64,000 nt of DNA from Schizochytrium sp. TIO01 (Eukaryota > Sar > Bigyra > Thraustochytrida > Thraustochytriidae), in NCBI GenBank assembly GCA_004764695.1, contig SMSO01000007.1, forward strand, positions 1,061,001 through 1,125,000, in the 5' to 3' direction. The position numbers and the translations under genes are program-made. Shown piece after piece: positions 33,108 to 42,256 of the stretch. Position 1 is the first letter of the stretch, and each line of letters opens with the position of its first letter. The notes beneath the pieces were generated by a model that ran no database searches, had not been told where the DNA came from, and was given only the letters and a program-made list of their open reading frames with translations.

Positions 33108-33592
33108 TGCTTGTTTGTTTGTTTGTTTGTTTGTTTGTTTGTTTGTTTGTTTGTTTGTTTGTTTGTTTGTTTGTTTGTTTGTTTGTTTGTTTGTTTGTTT
33201 GTTTGTTTGTTTGTTTGTTTGTTTGTTTGTTTGTTTGTTTGTTTGTTTGTTTGTTTGTTTGTTTGTTTGTTTGTTTGTTTGTTTGTTTGTTTGTTTGTTT
33301 GTTTGTTTGTTTGTTTGTTTGTTTGTTTGTTTGTTTGTTTGTTTGTTTGTTTGTTTGTTTGTTTGTTTGTTTGTTTGTTTGTTTGTTTGTTTGTTTGTTT
33401 GTTTGTTTGTTTGTTTGTTTGTTTGTTTGTTTGTTTGTTTGTTTGTTTGTTTGTTTGTTTGTTTGTTTGTTTGTTTGTTTGTTTGTTTGTTTGTTTGTTT
33501 GTTTGTTTGTTTGTTTGTTTGTTTGTTTGTTTGTTTGTTTGTTTGTTTGTTTGTTTGTTTGTTTGTTTGTTTGTTTGTTTGTTCGTTTGTTT
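33108..33592. repeat. Giant (TTTG)n array, about 117 units
   Basis: A nearly pure TTTG tetranucleotide array of about 480 bp, broken only by one TTCG at its right end. It sits directly 5' of family copy 4. It creates long false ORFs (repeats of CLFV on the plus strand and KQTN on the minus strand) because 12 nt is a multiple of both 3 and 4. Assembled length may be inaccurate. Confidence 0.97.
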
Positions 33593-33628
33593 TTCCTTTT
33601 TTTCTGTAAACTTTCTCTTTCCTTCTCA

Positions 33629-34121
33629 GGGCTCCTCTCTAACCGTCTAACCTGACGAGATCTTCCAACAACTGGAATTATTGTACTTCCATTTGTACCA
33701 ATTTTTGTAAGTTTGAAATTGTAGTTTGTTAAGGGAAATTGTAGTTTATGATAGTTGTACCATATTCTTAGGTAAGATTCCTGTAAATATACACCACCCG
33801 CAAAACTTTGTACTTCCATTTGCTCCAAGGGTCTGGGACTTTTGGTAGACCAGATCGACCTTGCTGAAATATGCCTATATTGCCAAAGGAGGGCTCCTCT
33901 AACCGTCTAACCTGACGAGGTCTTCCAACAACTGGAATTATTGTACTTCCATTTGTACCAATTTCTGTAAGTTTGAAATTGTGGTTTGTTAAGTGAAATT
34001 GTAGTTTATGATAGTTGTACCATAGTCGTAGGTAAGATTCCTGTAAATATACACCACTCCGCAAAACTTTGTACTTCCATTTGCTCCAAGGGTCTGGAGC
34101 TTTTGGTAGACCAGATCGACC
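33629..34121. repeat. Two ~231-bp direct repeats
   Basis: Units 33629-33860 and 33891-34121 are about 95% identical by eye. They share GTACTTCCATTTG words at both ends, a TTTGAAATTGTAGTTTGTTAA-like stretch and the end CCAGATCGACC. The second copy ends about 225 bp before the ATG of the 34.3-kb gene, so a duplicated promoter region is plausible. Confidence 0.9.
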
Positions 34122-34346
34122 AAACGGTTTGCCATAGTTTTTGCGCGGCCGGGAACAGAGCTCTTCATGAAGAGCGATTTAGAAAAACGAGAAGGAAATC
34201 GGATAACTCCAGACTTTTTGATCTTTTGGGCTTCTCCAGATCCCAAACCAGAAATCCAGAGCTCTTTAGCATTGCATTTTCCTTTAAATTCACTTTCACG
34301 AGTTCTCGCATCTAGACATAAGAAAGAAATAGTACGTATAGAAACA

Positions 34347-35501
34347 ATGAGCGGAGATAAGCAAGAAGTTCAAGACACTGAGCAAGTGCAGCAGGTTTAC
34401 TCCAAGTATGCAAACCTCTCTCCTGCCATGCAGCGCCTAGTGCTCAACGATCCCATGGTGAAGAACGCTTCGCCGCGCCTGCTGGATATCTGGCACTACA
34501 CCAATCGCTTCATCGGAGCGGCAGGTTTTGTCTACCATGCGGCCCAAGTAGCGCGCATGTGTGGACTGGTTTTTCATTCTGCTGACGCTAAGCGTGATTT
34601 TCGTCGTCATCAGTTGGATACACATGGTATAAAGGGGTTAGATTGGGATAATATTCCCAAGTCGGAGGTTTTTCCAGGCCTTTTCGGTGAAAAATCCAGA
34701 CTCGACAACTTTGAAAACTCCATAGTATTACCAGTACCTGGTTCAGCGACCGGGGGAACTGTGACAATTTCCCCGGGGACCAATTCGACCAAGTTTCCTA
34801 TGCTTACTGAGAAGTTCGCTCGCCGCTTGATTTTGCGTTGCGGTCAGAAAGGCTTAGATAAGGACTACGCTGAGTTCCTCCTTGCCATGAATGATATTGT
34901 GGTGAAGGTTGCTACCGGTCAGTACGTGCAATCCGAAGAAGAGCAGGATCAACAGCCTCGGGGTACCAAGCGACCTGCTACCTGGCAGGAGGAACTGGAG
35001 TACCAGGAGCGTATGGAGGAGCTCAAATTAAAGAAAGCTCGTCGAGATGCCGAAGAAGCCCAGTTGAGGCAGATTCAGGCGGAGAATTTCTTCAAAATGA
35101 TGGCTGCCTATGGAGGTGACGAGTCTGACCGCGACAAGATCCACCGCATGGATTACCAACGCAATATCGTTTTCTCCATTGGTGATTCCTTGCTTCAGGA
35201 TATCAGGGGAGGTCACTCACAAATGCAGAGTGGCCAGCCTGTGCACACCATTATGGACGCCGAGCCTGCAGAAAGAGAAATTACCATTTCCGAAGTTGCT
35301 TTGCGATTGCTGGGACGCCCTGCACGCGACAAGGAACTTCCCAAGTTTGGAATGGCTGTGAGCAAACTCTATTTTGCTAAGTACGGCACCAAGCCTCCCA
35401 AGCGCAACCAGTTCGTGGATGGTGCGCCTCGCCAAGTCAATTCTTATACTACTAAGGACCTTGACCTTCTTGAGCAAGGCATTCATCAGTGTATCCAATA
35501 A
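34347..35501 (+). CDS. Unrecognised helical protein, possible DNA-binding C-terminus
   Basis: I choose ATG 34347 (MSGDKQEVQ, preceded by A-rich TAGAAACA), giving 384 residues. The frame is open from an earlier ATG at 34167, but that stretch does not look coding. Features: a helical N-terminal domain (about 10-100) with LSPAMQRLVL, a Gly/Thr-rich loop (about 130-150), a charged coiled coil (about 205-245) and a compact C-terminal module (about 305-384) with ISEVALRLLGRP and a Lys/Pro-rich stretch that could be helix-turn-helix-like. No family recognised. Its last 70 bases are duplicated at 37291-37360, on the other side of the HNH gene. Confidence 0.65.
   Translation: MSGDKQEVQDTEQVQQVYSKYANLSPAMQRLVLNDPMVKNASPRLLDIWHYTNRFIGAAGFVYHAAQVARMCGLVFHSADAKRDFRRHQLDTHGIKGLDWDNIPKSEVFPGLFGEKSRLDNFENSIVLPVPGSATGGTVTISPGTNSTKFPMLTEKFARRLILRCGQKGLDKDYAEFLLAMNDIVVKVATGQYVQSEEEQDQQPRGTKRPATWQEELEYQERMEELKLKKARRDAEEAQLRQIQAENFFKMMAAYGGDESDRDKIHRMDYQRNIVFSIGDSLLQDIRGGHSQMQSGQPVHTIMDAEPAEREITISEVALRLLGRPARDKELPKFGMAVSKLYFAKYGTKPPKRNQFVDGAPRQVNSYTTKDLDLLEQGIHQCIQ
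35425..35494 (+). repeat. 70-bp direct repeat, left copy
   Basis: This is the 3' end of the 34.3-kb coding sequence. It recurs with one mismatch at 37291-37360, so the pair brackets the HNH gene. Confidence 0.9.
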
Positions 35502-35767
35502 AACTCTGCAAGTAGATAAATCGATGGAAAATTTCTAAACACTCAAATAAAACGAAAATGTAGTACCTCTAGATCTTCCTGCACCCAAAATTGAATTGGA
35601 GGAGAGTGATGAGTCATCCATGCGCCATCAAAATCCCCTTTCCACCTTCGGTTTTTCGTAGGTACCCTTTTATTTTGGTTCTCACCCCAAAGCAGACCGC
35701 TAACTAAGCTTAAATTTTCTTTTATAGATACGAAGGTGAGAGTGTGAAAGAAGAGGAGGGAGAGAAA

Positions 35768-37201
35768 ATGGGAAAGGGCAAACGCCGCCAAAGCCGCAAA
35801 CGCGGTGACGACAGTGCGACGACGAACGAGGGCGCGACGGGAGCCAAAGCGTCAGGCAGTCGCAGGGGTGTGCCGTTCCGGAAGGTCGGTATTGGGCGTT
35901 TAGATCCCGTCCCTGAGAATAACGCGATGGAGAATCAAGGCGCTTTGGACGATGCCGAGAGCAGGCGCCGCACAGCCCAACGAGTATATGATGATACGAC
36001 CAATAAGCTCCAAAGGATAGAGGAGAAGATCGAGCAACTTGAAGAGGCGGTCGATGAGGGCAACGAACAGGAGCTTTTTGACCAACTGCCTGAATATAAT
36101 CAACGCCGTTTTGGAAATGTTGATGGTTACTTCGCGTATTTATCCAAGAAAGATGAGTCTTTGACCAAAAAAATTCAAGTTCAAGGCGAAGTATTGAAGA
36201 CGGCCACTCAGGAGGTCCAAGACCTTAGGGCAGCACTCAGACTGATCACACACGGTGATAAGCGCTATGTTGAGGTCACTGGTTGGATCAACGGATCGAA
36301 ATATAGTACTGGCGTTCGTCAGAGCGTCTACTATGCCGCAGCTGATACAGGTGGAATGTACCTCACCTCGGTCGATGAAGAGCCTCACGATGCTCATCGA
36401 AATGCTATATACTATAATGGAGAAGACCTCAATTTTAAGCTTTTCTTTTGTGACGAAAAGGCGGCCAGAGAATTTACAGTCTTGATTTCCAACGGCCGGA
36501 GTCAGCGAGTGAACACGAAGATATCTAATTTGGAAAGTATACCCAACGAAGACCTCCGTAACATTCTTTACGACGATTATGATACTACGGATGAACCAGA
36601 CTCGCCTGGCATCTCCCACTCATCTTCAATCTCTAGCAAGACTTTGGCTGATTTGTCGAGTAACCTGGCCAAATTTCAATCCATTGAACGTTCTGATTTA
36701 GTGGCGCGTGGTAAAGCACAAGTCTGTCACCTTGTGGATAAGAGTCACGTTGGAAGCATCGAAGGTTTCTCTGATGATGACAACAATAAGCTATGCTTAA
36801 CCCCGACTCTTCACGCGAAGTTCGATGGGAATCGGAACAGGCACGGATATTCATCTGCCCCTGACATACTGATCGAGCACGTTGTTGCGCCGCGAGAGGG
36901 CCTCATTGTTTCCGCTCCGGGGTTAATTGAAAACCCTGGATTCACCGATGACCAACTACAGGAACGCGCTTTGGTCTGGCTCAAAGTGAACTTTCCTTAC
37001 AAAGAAGACTTCATTCTTTTTGGGAATCTACTCAAATTTGGTAGCATCGTTGATCCTGAGGAGGACCTAGAGTTGCGGTGTTGGGTTGTCTATACTTTTG
37101 TCCACGTTCTTGATAAAGATCAGTTTATAAAGAATATTGATTGGAAAGCAGAACGCACGAAGCAAGTATGGGAGGAACTGAGTTTTAATCAAAGCAATTA
37201 A
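35768..37201 (+). CDS. HNH endonuclease with coiled coil, copy A
   Basis: 477 residues from ATG 35768 (MGKGKRRQSRKRGDD); the frame extends 24 bases upstream without an ATG. It has a basic N-terminus, a coiled coil (about 65-100, IEEKIEQLEEAVDE) and a middle domain with YVEVTGWINGSKYSTG. An HNH_2-like nuclease core near residues 320-355 reads CHLVDKSHV...DDDNNKLCLTPTLHAKFDG: first His, central Asn and third His are all present. It is homologous end to end with the protein at 56.1 kb. HNH enzymes of this kind nick or cleave DNA and are frequent in mobile elements. The flanking 70-bp direct repeats suggest mobility. Confidence 0.8.
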   Translation: MGKGKRRQSRKRGDDSATTNEGATGAKASGSRRGVPFRKVGIGRLDPVPENNAMENQGALDDAESRRRTAQRVYDDTTNKLQRIEEKIEQLEEAVDEGNEQELFDQLPEYNQRRFGNVDGYFAYLSKKDESLTKKIQVQGEVLKTATQEVQDLRAALRLITHGDKRYVEVTGWINGSKYSTGVRQSVYYAAADTGGMYLTSVDEEPHDAHRNAIYYNGEDLNFKLFFCDEKAAREFTVLISNGRSQRVNTKISNLESIPNEDLRNILYDDYDTTDEPDSPGISHSSSISSKTLADLSSNLAKFQSIERSDLVARGKAQVCHLVDKSHVGSIEGFSDDDNNKLCLTPTLHAKFDGNRNRHGYSSAPDILIEHVVAPREGLIVSAPGLIENPGFTDDQLQERALVWLKVNFPYKEDFILFGNLLKFGSIVDPEEDLELRCWVVYTFVHVLDKDQFIKNIDWKAERTKQVWEELSFNQSN

Positions 37202-37612
37202 CCGTCTGAACTTAAAAAATAAAAACAAATTACCACTAAGGCGGAATGTCTCCGGGTCGTCTATATTCTCAGCCAGTTTTGCAGACAGTCCGCTTCGCCA
37301 AGTCAATTCTTATACTACTAAGGACCTTGACCTTCTTGAGCAAGGCATTCATCAGTGTATGTAGATAAAGAAGAAAAACAAAATCCTATTTTTCCCTTAC
37401 GTTCTTTTTATGATTTATCCCTTTTCCGCTATTGAAAACACCGTACTAGGGTCAATTAAGCAAAATAACTCCTCAACTACACCCATAATTTTTTTATCGA
37501 CCCAAATTTTCAGCTTGCTCAATTCATAGCAACTCTGTGGTGGTGTCTATATGGCGAGTTTTGGAAGAAATACACCTTGTTTTTAGCTTGCCACCCAGCC
37601 TTATAGTTTTCC
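37202..37612. other. Spacer containing the right 70-bp repeat
   Basis: Non-coding. Positions 37291-37360 duplicate the end of the 34.3-kb gene with one mismatch; the duplicated reading frame has no start. After it comes GTAGATAAAG, echoed by AGTAGATAAATC after the original copy, so the similarity may extend with a small deletion. Confidence 0.8.
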
Positions 37613-38251
37613 CTATTGCTGCCAGCTCTCTAGCTGCCACAGGTAGTCACTTTTCATAGAAGTAGGGATTGTAGATGAGCGCGAATAAAGTTGAATTTTT
37701 TTCGTACTTTGGTCTACGCCGACATAAGCACCGGTCTGGCAGAGAGAGTGCGCGCAGTCACCGTCTGCAAGCCACAGATAAGCTTTCAAGGTATCCTGGT
37801 ACTCGAAGCGAAACTGGTCCAAAGCGCCGCCCGTCGCGCTTTGTTCAGGCAAAAAACTAAGCTGTTCTGAAGTAGTATCAACAAATCCTGTCACACCGAG
37901 ATTAGTTGCTGATCGAATTGCCACAGCTCGCTTTGCGCCCTGCCTTCCTGGAATGTCTTCAAATACGAATCGACCTGTCGTCGAGCCGTCGATCACAAGT
38001 GTCTCTGAAGATCCATTGAGACCGGCCCTTGCATCCAGAGCGACTGAGCGCAAGTAGAGCGGAGTTTCGCAAATGATTTCATTGTTTACTTTGCAAGGCC
38101 CTGAGTGGTTGCGAGTCGCAGCTGCTTGAAACACGAGTTCCTTTTCTTTGAGGAAAATGACCAGCGCACAAACGAATGTAAGCATGGAGACTCCCAGGGT
38201 CAGTACCTCTGCATGTGGCACCGTTCGCAAGGAGAAGAGGTCACTCTTCAT
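37613..38251 (-). CDS. Type II membrane protein, unrecognised
   Basis: 212 residues from ATG 38251. A single transmembrane segment lies at about 15-35 (VLTLGVSMLTFVCALVIFL), then a Ser/Thr/Gly-rich beta-like ectodomain with four or more Cys (SGPCKVNNEIIC, DCAHSLCQ) that could form disulfides. It ends LWQLESWQQ. An N-terminal anchor with a lumenal beta domain is common among membrane proteins of large eukaryotic DNA viruses; that comparison is inference. The leader is AAGAAGAAGAAAA. Confidence 0.65.
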   Translation of the reverse strand: MKSDLFSLRTVPHAEVLTLGVSMLTFVCALVIFLKEKELVFQAAATRNHSGPCKVNNEIICETPLYLRSVALDARAGLNGSSETLVIDGSTTGRFVFEDIPGRQGAKRAVAIRSATNLGVTGFVDTTSEQLSFLPEQSATGGALDQFRFEYQDTLKAYLWLADGDCAHSLCQTGAYVGVDQSTKKIQLYSRSSTIPTSMKSDYLWQLESWQQ

Positions 38252-38658
38252 TTTTCTTCTTCTTCGTCGTTTTTGTGTTAATTAATTCTCCCTTTGTTTG
38301 TTTTACAGTTTCTGTTATTACACTAATTATATTAAAAACAAAACTTTGTGTATTTATTTATTCAACAGAGGATGGTTCTTGTGAATCGATTGTTGGGTCG
38401 GGCTGGACAGCAGCAGCGATCTCGCGTGCTTTGTGTTGGAATCAAACAAAGTATACCAGCGGAAGATAAAACTTTACCGCCCATATTCTTAAATGGATTT
38501 GATTTTTTTTTAATTTTACCCTTTCAATTAAATCCCAAAATAATTTGATATGAAGAGAAGAAAAGGGAGGTATTTATATTTTATACTTAAAGTTTTAAAA
38601 GGAAATTGAGAAATAAAAGAGAGAAAAGGGGGTTCTGCTTGTTCTTGTTCTTCTAGTG

Positions 38659-39582
38659 ATGGCTCGACTGCTCTTTGCTCGCCCTCTCTCACTGGAGTGG
38701 TTGCACAAGCAGTCTGCTCGCGAGGCGAAGGGGTACAAGCGAGAGGATGCCGAGAAACTTGCTCTTATTTACCTCTCGAAGAGTGACGACTCTGCCTTTG
38801 TGTACAGCCTTGACGAAGTTTGGAAACTTGCGGGTTACAGTAGAAAGGACATTGCTAAACGAGCTATCTTCGGTTCGAAGTTACAGAGTTGTACAGGGGA
38901 AGGGCTTAAAAGGGGCGAAGAAGTAAAAAATTTTAAATACTATCACGAGAACGAAAATAAGAAAGGAATAACAAAAACCAAAACAGAAGTAAAAAACGAA
39001 GAAACGAAGAATGCTCCACCACCACCAAGGAAGCGCGTGCGCAGGCAGCACGGCGGTCACAATCGCGAGGATATCCGTATGACTCGCTTCGGGCTTGTGA
39101 AGTTCCTTCTCTCTGGGCGGACTCCGGCCTCCACCGCACTTGCACTCTTCTTAGTGAAACTTGGTTGTGCCCACCTTCGAGCTTTGTCTGATCCGGAGGT
39201 AGTGCTACCTAGCAGTTACTACGAGGAGCATGCAGATGCCCACGCAGAATTATTGAGTGACCTAGCTACGTGTCAAGCGGCGACAGGAGCGAAGACTTTG
39301 CACGACCAGACTGCGGATAGGCTTGCGCTAGAGCATGGAGGTAGGCGCGAGGTTGTGCTCTCTAGTGGCTCGCGTCCGGATGTCGTGACGGATGCTTATG
39401 TCATTGAAGTGAAGCCTTCGCGCGAGTGGATGCATGGCCTCGGGCAGGCCCAGGCTTACGCAGAGGAGACTGGCTTGGAGCCTTACCTCTTCCTGATTGG
39501 GCAGCCTAGCGAGCTAGCGAAAACTGTCTGCAGATCGAAGGGTGTAAAGCTGGGATTCTGTTTGCCTTCGCAGCCCTATTAG
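38659..39582 (+). CDS. MSV199-like domain fused to PD-(D/E)XK nuclease-like domain
   Basis: 307 residues from ATG 38659; a GTG directly precedes it. Residues about 45-155 resemble the viral MSV199 domain: DEVWKLAGYSRKDIAKRAI, then a Lys-rich insert, then IRMTRFGLVKFLLSG. Residues about 205-300 carry a nuclease-like core: SRPDVVTDAYVIEVKPSREW with Asp and E-x-K, followed by LGQAQAYAEETG and a strand YLFLIG. MSV199 domains occur mainly in large DNA viruses and usually accompany a variable C-terminal domain, often a nuclease. It converges on the peptidase gene with a three-base overlap of stops. Confidence 0.75.
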   Translation: MARLLFARPLSLEWLHKQSAREAKGYKREDAEKLALIYLSKSDDSAFVYSLDEVWKLAGYSRKDIAKRAIFGSKLQSCTGEGLKRGEEVKNFKYYHENENKKGITKTKTEVKNEETKNAPPPPRKRVRRQHGGHNREDIRMTRFGLVKFLLSGRTPASTALALFLVKLGCAHLRALSDPEVVLPSSYYEEHADAHAELLSDLATCQAATGAKTLHDQTADRLALEHGGRREVVLSSGSRPDVVTDAYVIEVKPSREWMHGLGQAQAYAEETGLEPYLFLIGQPSELAKTVCRSKGVKLGFCLPSQPY

Positions 39583-40451
39583 CAGAAAGCACTGTCATTC
39601 TCGTCAAGTTGGAGCCCGCAAATGCGTCTCCCTCCATTGCTAAACTCTTCGCAAGAATAAAGACCTTCTCTCTCCGCGACTTCGAGCATGAAATCCTGGA
39701 TAGACTTGAAGACAGGCCCGTGCGCATCCACTCCAGCTTTGCGGTAATTGGCGTCCCCTGAGTGTGCGATCTCATGCACAAGAACCCGCATGGTGGAGTT
39801 CACAGGATCAAAATCGTTCGCGTTTTTGCGCAAACAGAGCTCAAACAGCATTCCTTTGCCACTGTTGGCACCCACAGTGGTCCCACCTGGCTGAAAGAGT
39901 TCTACGAGGAGCAGAGGCCGATTGAGGTGCTTCTTGAGGATCCTCTTCATATTTTCTGTGACCTCTCTGCCGTCCACGCTGTTCAAAGGTTTGCCTTCCT
40001 TTACAAGGTCGTCGATGCGTGCAATCAAAATCATGGCGCGCCTCTGGAGCCCTGCGAGATGGTTAGCAGCTTGCTCGTCTCCAGGGACCCCTGCAGCTAC
40101 GAAATAACCTTGGTCGTCTAGATCTGCGGTCTTCTTCAGCAATCTCGCTTTGCCGCTCTTGGCCTCGCCCATATTTTTTCTCACGAGAGACACAGCTTTG
40201 GTCCCTCCAGCTTCAACCACATTTTTCCCTATACTCACTTCTTCTCCTTCTTTGACCTGATCTCTCGTAAGGTTCTGTGGTTCTGCACTGACAGAAATTG
40301 AGGTGGGCGAGGCTAGATCAGAGTAATTGTCCGTCCAAGTTCTGTAAGCAACTACAATAGCAAGTAGCACAAGCATTGCGAAAATGATTGTGGCTCCGAA
40401 ACGGTATCCGCTGTCTCCTCCGTCGCCAGACCCGAGGTGTTGCGACGTCAT
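39579..40451 (-). CDS. Membrane-anchored zinc metallopeptidase (HEIAH type)
   Basis: 290 residues from ATG 40451. A transmembrane segment lies at about 19-38 (ATIIFAMLVLLAIVVAY), then a linker and a peptidase domain (about 165-275). The zinc site is VHEIAHSGDANYRKAGVDAH (about 233-252): two His and Glu of HExxH, with a following His in HGPVF as a likely third ligand, as in WLM/SprT-like gluzincins. The segment SGKGMLFELCLR before it resembles the same region in peptidases of large DNA viruses. It may process virion proteins or act on DNA-protein adducts; which of these is unknown. Confidence 0.75.
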   Translation of the reverse strand: MTSQHLGSGDGGDSGYRFGATIIFAMLVLLAIVVAYRTWTDNYSDLASPTSISVSAEPQNLTRDQVKEGEEVSIGKNVVEAGGTKAVSLVRKNMGEAKSGKARLLKKTADLDDQGYFVAAGVPGDEQAANHLAGLQRRAMILIARIDDLVKEGKPLNSVDGREVTENMKRILKKHLNRPLLLVELFQPGGTTVGANSGKGMLFELCLRKNANDFDPVNSTMRVLVHEIAHSGDANYRKAGVDAHGPVFKSIQDFMLEVAEREGLYSCEEFSNGGRRICGLQLDENDSAFC

Positions 40452-40624
40452 TCTTCTTCTTCTCTTTGGTTTTCTTTTTTTCGAGGTGGTGGTGATGAAT
40501 GTAACCCCCTTTCAAATTTGATGATTTGATATAATAATAATAATAATATAACAATGAAGAAAAGAATCAAAAAAACTGTATTTTAGTATTCAATTTAAAA
40601 TAAACAAATCAAGCAACCACAGCA

Positions 40625-41818
40625 ATGAACGCCCAGCGCGCTAATGTAGAGGTTGGTCAGATGGATTTGAATCCCTTCAATCCCAACGAAGCTCGCCAAA
40701 TGGGGCTCGTCTCCACACAGTTTGGTGTTTTTTCCACCCTGTGCCTGGCAGCCTCGGCTCTGGTGATCTATTCTATTGTCCATGCGGCGAGGTTCCAAAC
40801 ACAAGGAGGTCTGGAACCGACCACTTCTCTTATTTCTAGCTCTTCGGGTCCCTCAAATGAAACCTCTAGTAGTGCCCTAGCCGCTTCAGAGACCACCACA
40901 CCTACTCTAAGTGAGGGCAGGGAAAGAGCGGGTCTCATTTTACTAGCTACGGGAGCTTCTGCAATGTCGATTGTGCTCATTGTCATATCGTTTTTTGCAT
41001 TTGAAGCGCGTTCCGGCGTCAGCTCATCTCTGCACGTGCTCGCCTCCTTCTACGTAGCCTTTGCACTGCTTTTCATGATTGGTACAATAGTCTACTCTCG
41101 TCAGCTCGTAGTGATGGGAAAGTTTTATGCGTTTGCAAGTGCCGTAATGCTCGTTCTGATTGTCGCGACAGGCGCCTTCATGCGAAAGAGAATCGAGGAG
41201 TCTGCTTTGTGGCTGGCTGTTGTTGCTTTTGTGATAGGCGCGACGGCCTTTGGTATTGAATGGCCTTGGTGGAGCGCCTTTATTGTAGGTCTTTTTGCAG
41301 GTCTATCTGCTGCGCTTTGGGTTGGTCTTTCACCTGTGTTAAGCCTTACTGTGGGTTGCGCTTCGGCCGCTACGAGTTTGCTTGTAAAATTGCTAGATGA
41401 CGAGCATAAAGGAACCAATCGTGGCAGCATGATCGGCCTCATTGCTGGCTTCTTTGGTGTCTGTGCAATGCTTCTAGCAGGAATAGCTATTGTAGCGCGC
41501 CGCAGGCAAGATCCTTTCGGCTTTATTAAGACTACACAGGACCAGTTTACGACCCCGCCAGACTTTGAGTACCACAGCAAGTCAAATGAAGTTCCCATCA
41601 TTGAGCGGGGATTTGAAAATTACTTTGATGCTTTAGACAGAACTCACCGCCAGCTCCGCCAGCAGCACAAGGCGAGAGAGAAAGAAGAGGGAAAGGATGA
41701 AGATCACGCCGACCACCACAACGACGCCGGCGCAGAGCAAGCAGCGGAAGAAGAAGGCGATAACCACCACGATCGTTTCTGGCACACAGACGATCAAGCA
41801 GGTACACACGTTGTTTAA
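40625..41818 (+). CDS. Eight-span membrane protein with acidic His-rich tail
   Basis: 397 residues from ATG 40625 in an A/C-rich leader (AATCAAGCAACCACAGCA). I count eight hydrophobic spans: about 35-53, 101-125, 138-158, 167-187, 195-212, 214-236, 240-258 and 268-292. A Ser/Thr-rich loop lies between spans 1 and 2. The last 90 residues are soluble, with QLRQQHKAREKEEG, then His/Asp/Glu-rich text. No transporter signature is recognised. Confidence 0.65.
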   Translation: MNAQRANVEVGQMDLNPFNPNEARQMGLVSTQFGVFSTLCLAASALVIYSIVHAARFQTQGGLEPTTSLISSSSGPSNETSSSALAASETTTPTLSEGRERAGLILLATGASAMSIVLIVISFFAFEARSGVSSSLHVLASFYVAFALLFMIGTIVYSRQLVVMGKFYAFASAVMLVLIVATGAFMRKRIEESALWLAVVAFVIGATAFGIEWPWWSAFIVGLFAGLSAALWVGLSPVLSLTVGCASAATSLLVKLLDDEHKGTNRGSMIGLIAGFFGVCAMLLAGIAIVARRRQDPFGFIKTTQDQFTTPPDFEYHSKSNEVPIIERGFENYFDALDRTHRQLRQQHKAREKEEGKDEDHADHHNDAGAEQAAEEEGDNHHDRFWHTDDQAGTHVV

Positions 41819-42005
41819 ATAAAGAGATTACCTGTGTGAGGGAGGGAGTGAGTGAACAGAAAAAATAATATTTTTTTCTGGGCTTTAGAGAAAATAGGAA
41901 ATTTTAATAGAGAAAACAAAAAGACCTTGTTGTTCTATTAGAAATCAACGTAGTAAAGTATATTTAAAAAAGAAAAGAACGAAAACAAAAAAAACATCAT
42001 CAAAA

Positions 42006-42254
42006 ATGGATCAGGTCATGGATGGTTTGAATGACTTTGATCAGGTTTACCCTAGCATTGCAAGGGAAAAGAAGCTCCACGAGCGCAAAGAGCTCTTGGA
42101 GCAGCTACTCGAAGCCTTGGACCGGCAGACAGTTGAAAATCTCCGTGTTTCCGCAACTGGTGAAATTGTGAGGACAAAAGAAGAGACCGAGCATTTGAAT
42201 CAACAACAAAAGCTCCAACTTCGTCACCTCGACCAAAAGGAGCGAGGCTCGTGA
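42006..42254 (+). CDS. Small coiled-coil protein
   Basis: 82 residues from ATG 42006 (leader AAAAAAAACATCATCAAAA). It is entirely charged and helical: KLHERKELLEQLLEALDRQ. Its TGA stop is followed after two bases by the ATG of the next ORF, so the two may share one transcript. Confidence 0.6.
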   Translation: MDQVMDGLNDFDQVYPSIAREKKLHERKELLEQLLEALDRQTVENLRVSATGEIVRTKEETEHLNQQQKLQLRHLDQKERGS

Positions 42255-42256
42255 AT

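Noticed and set aside
33037-33828. Long ORFs reading repeated CLFV or KQTN across the TTTG array
   Set aside because: They arise because a tetranucleotide repeat is open in every frame; they are not genes.
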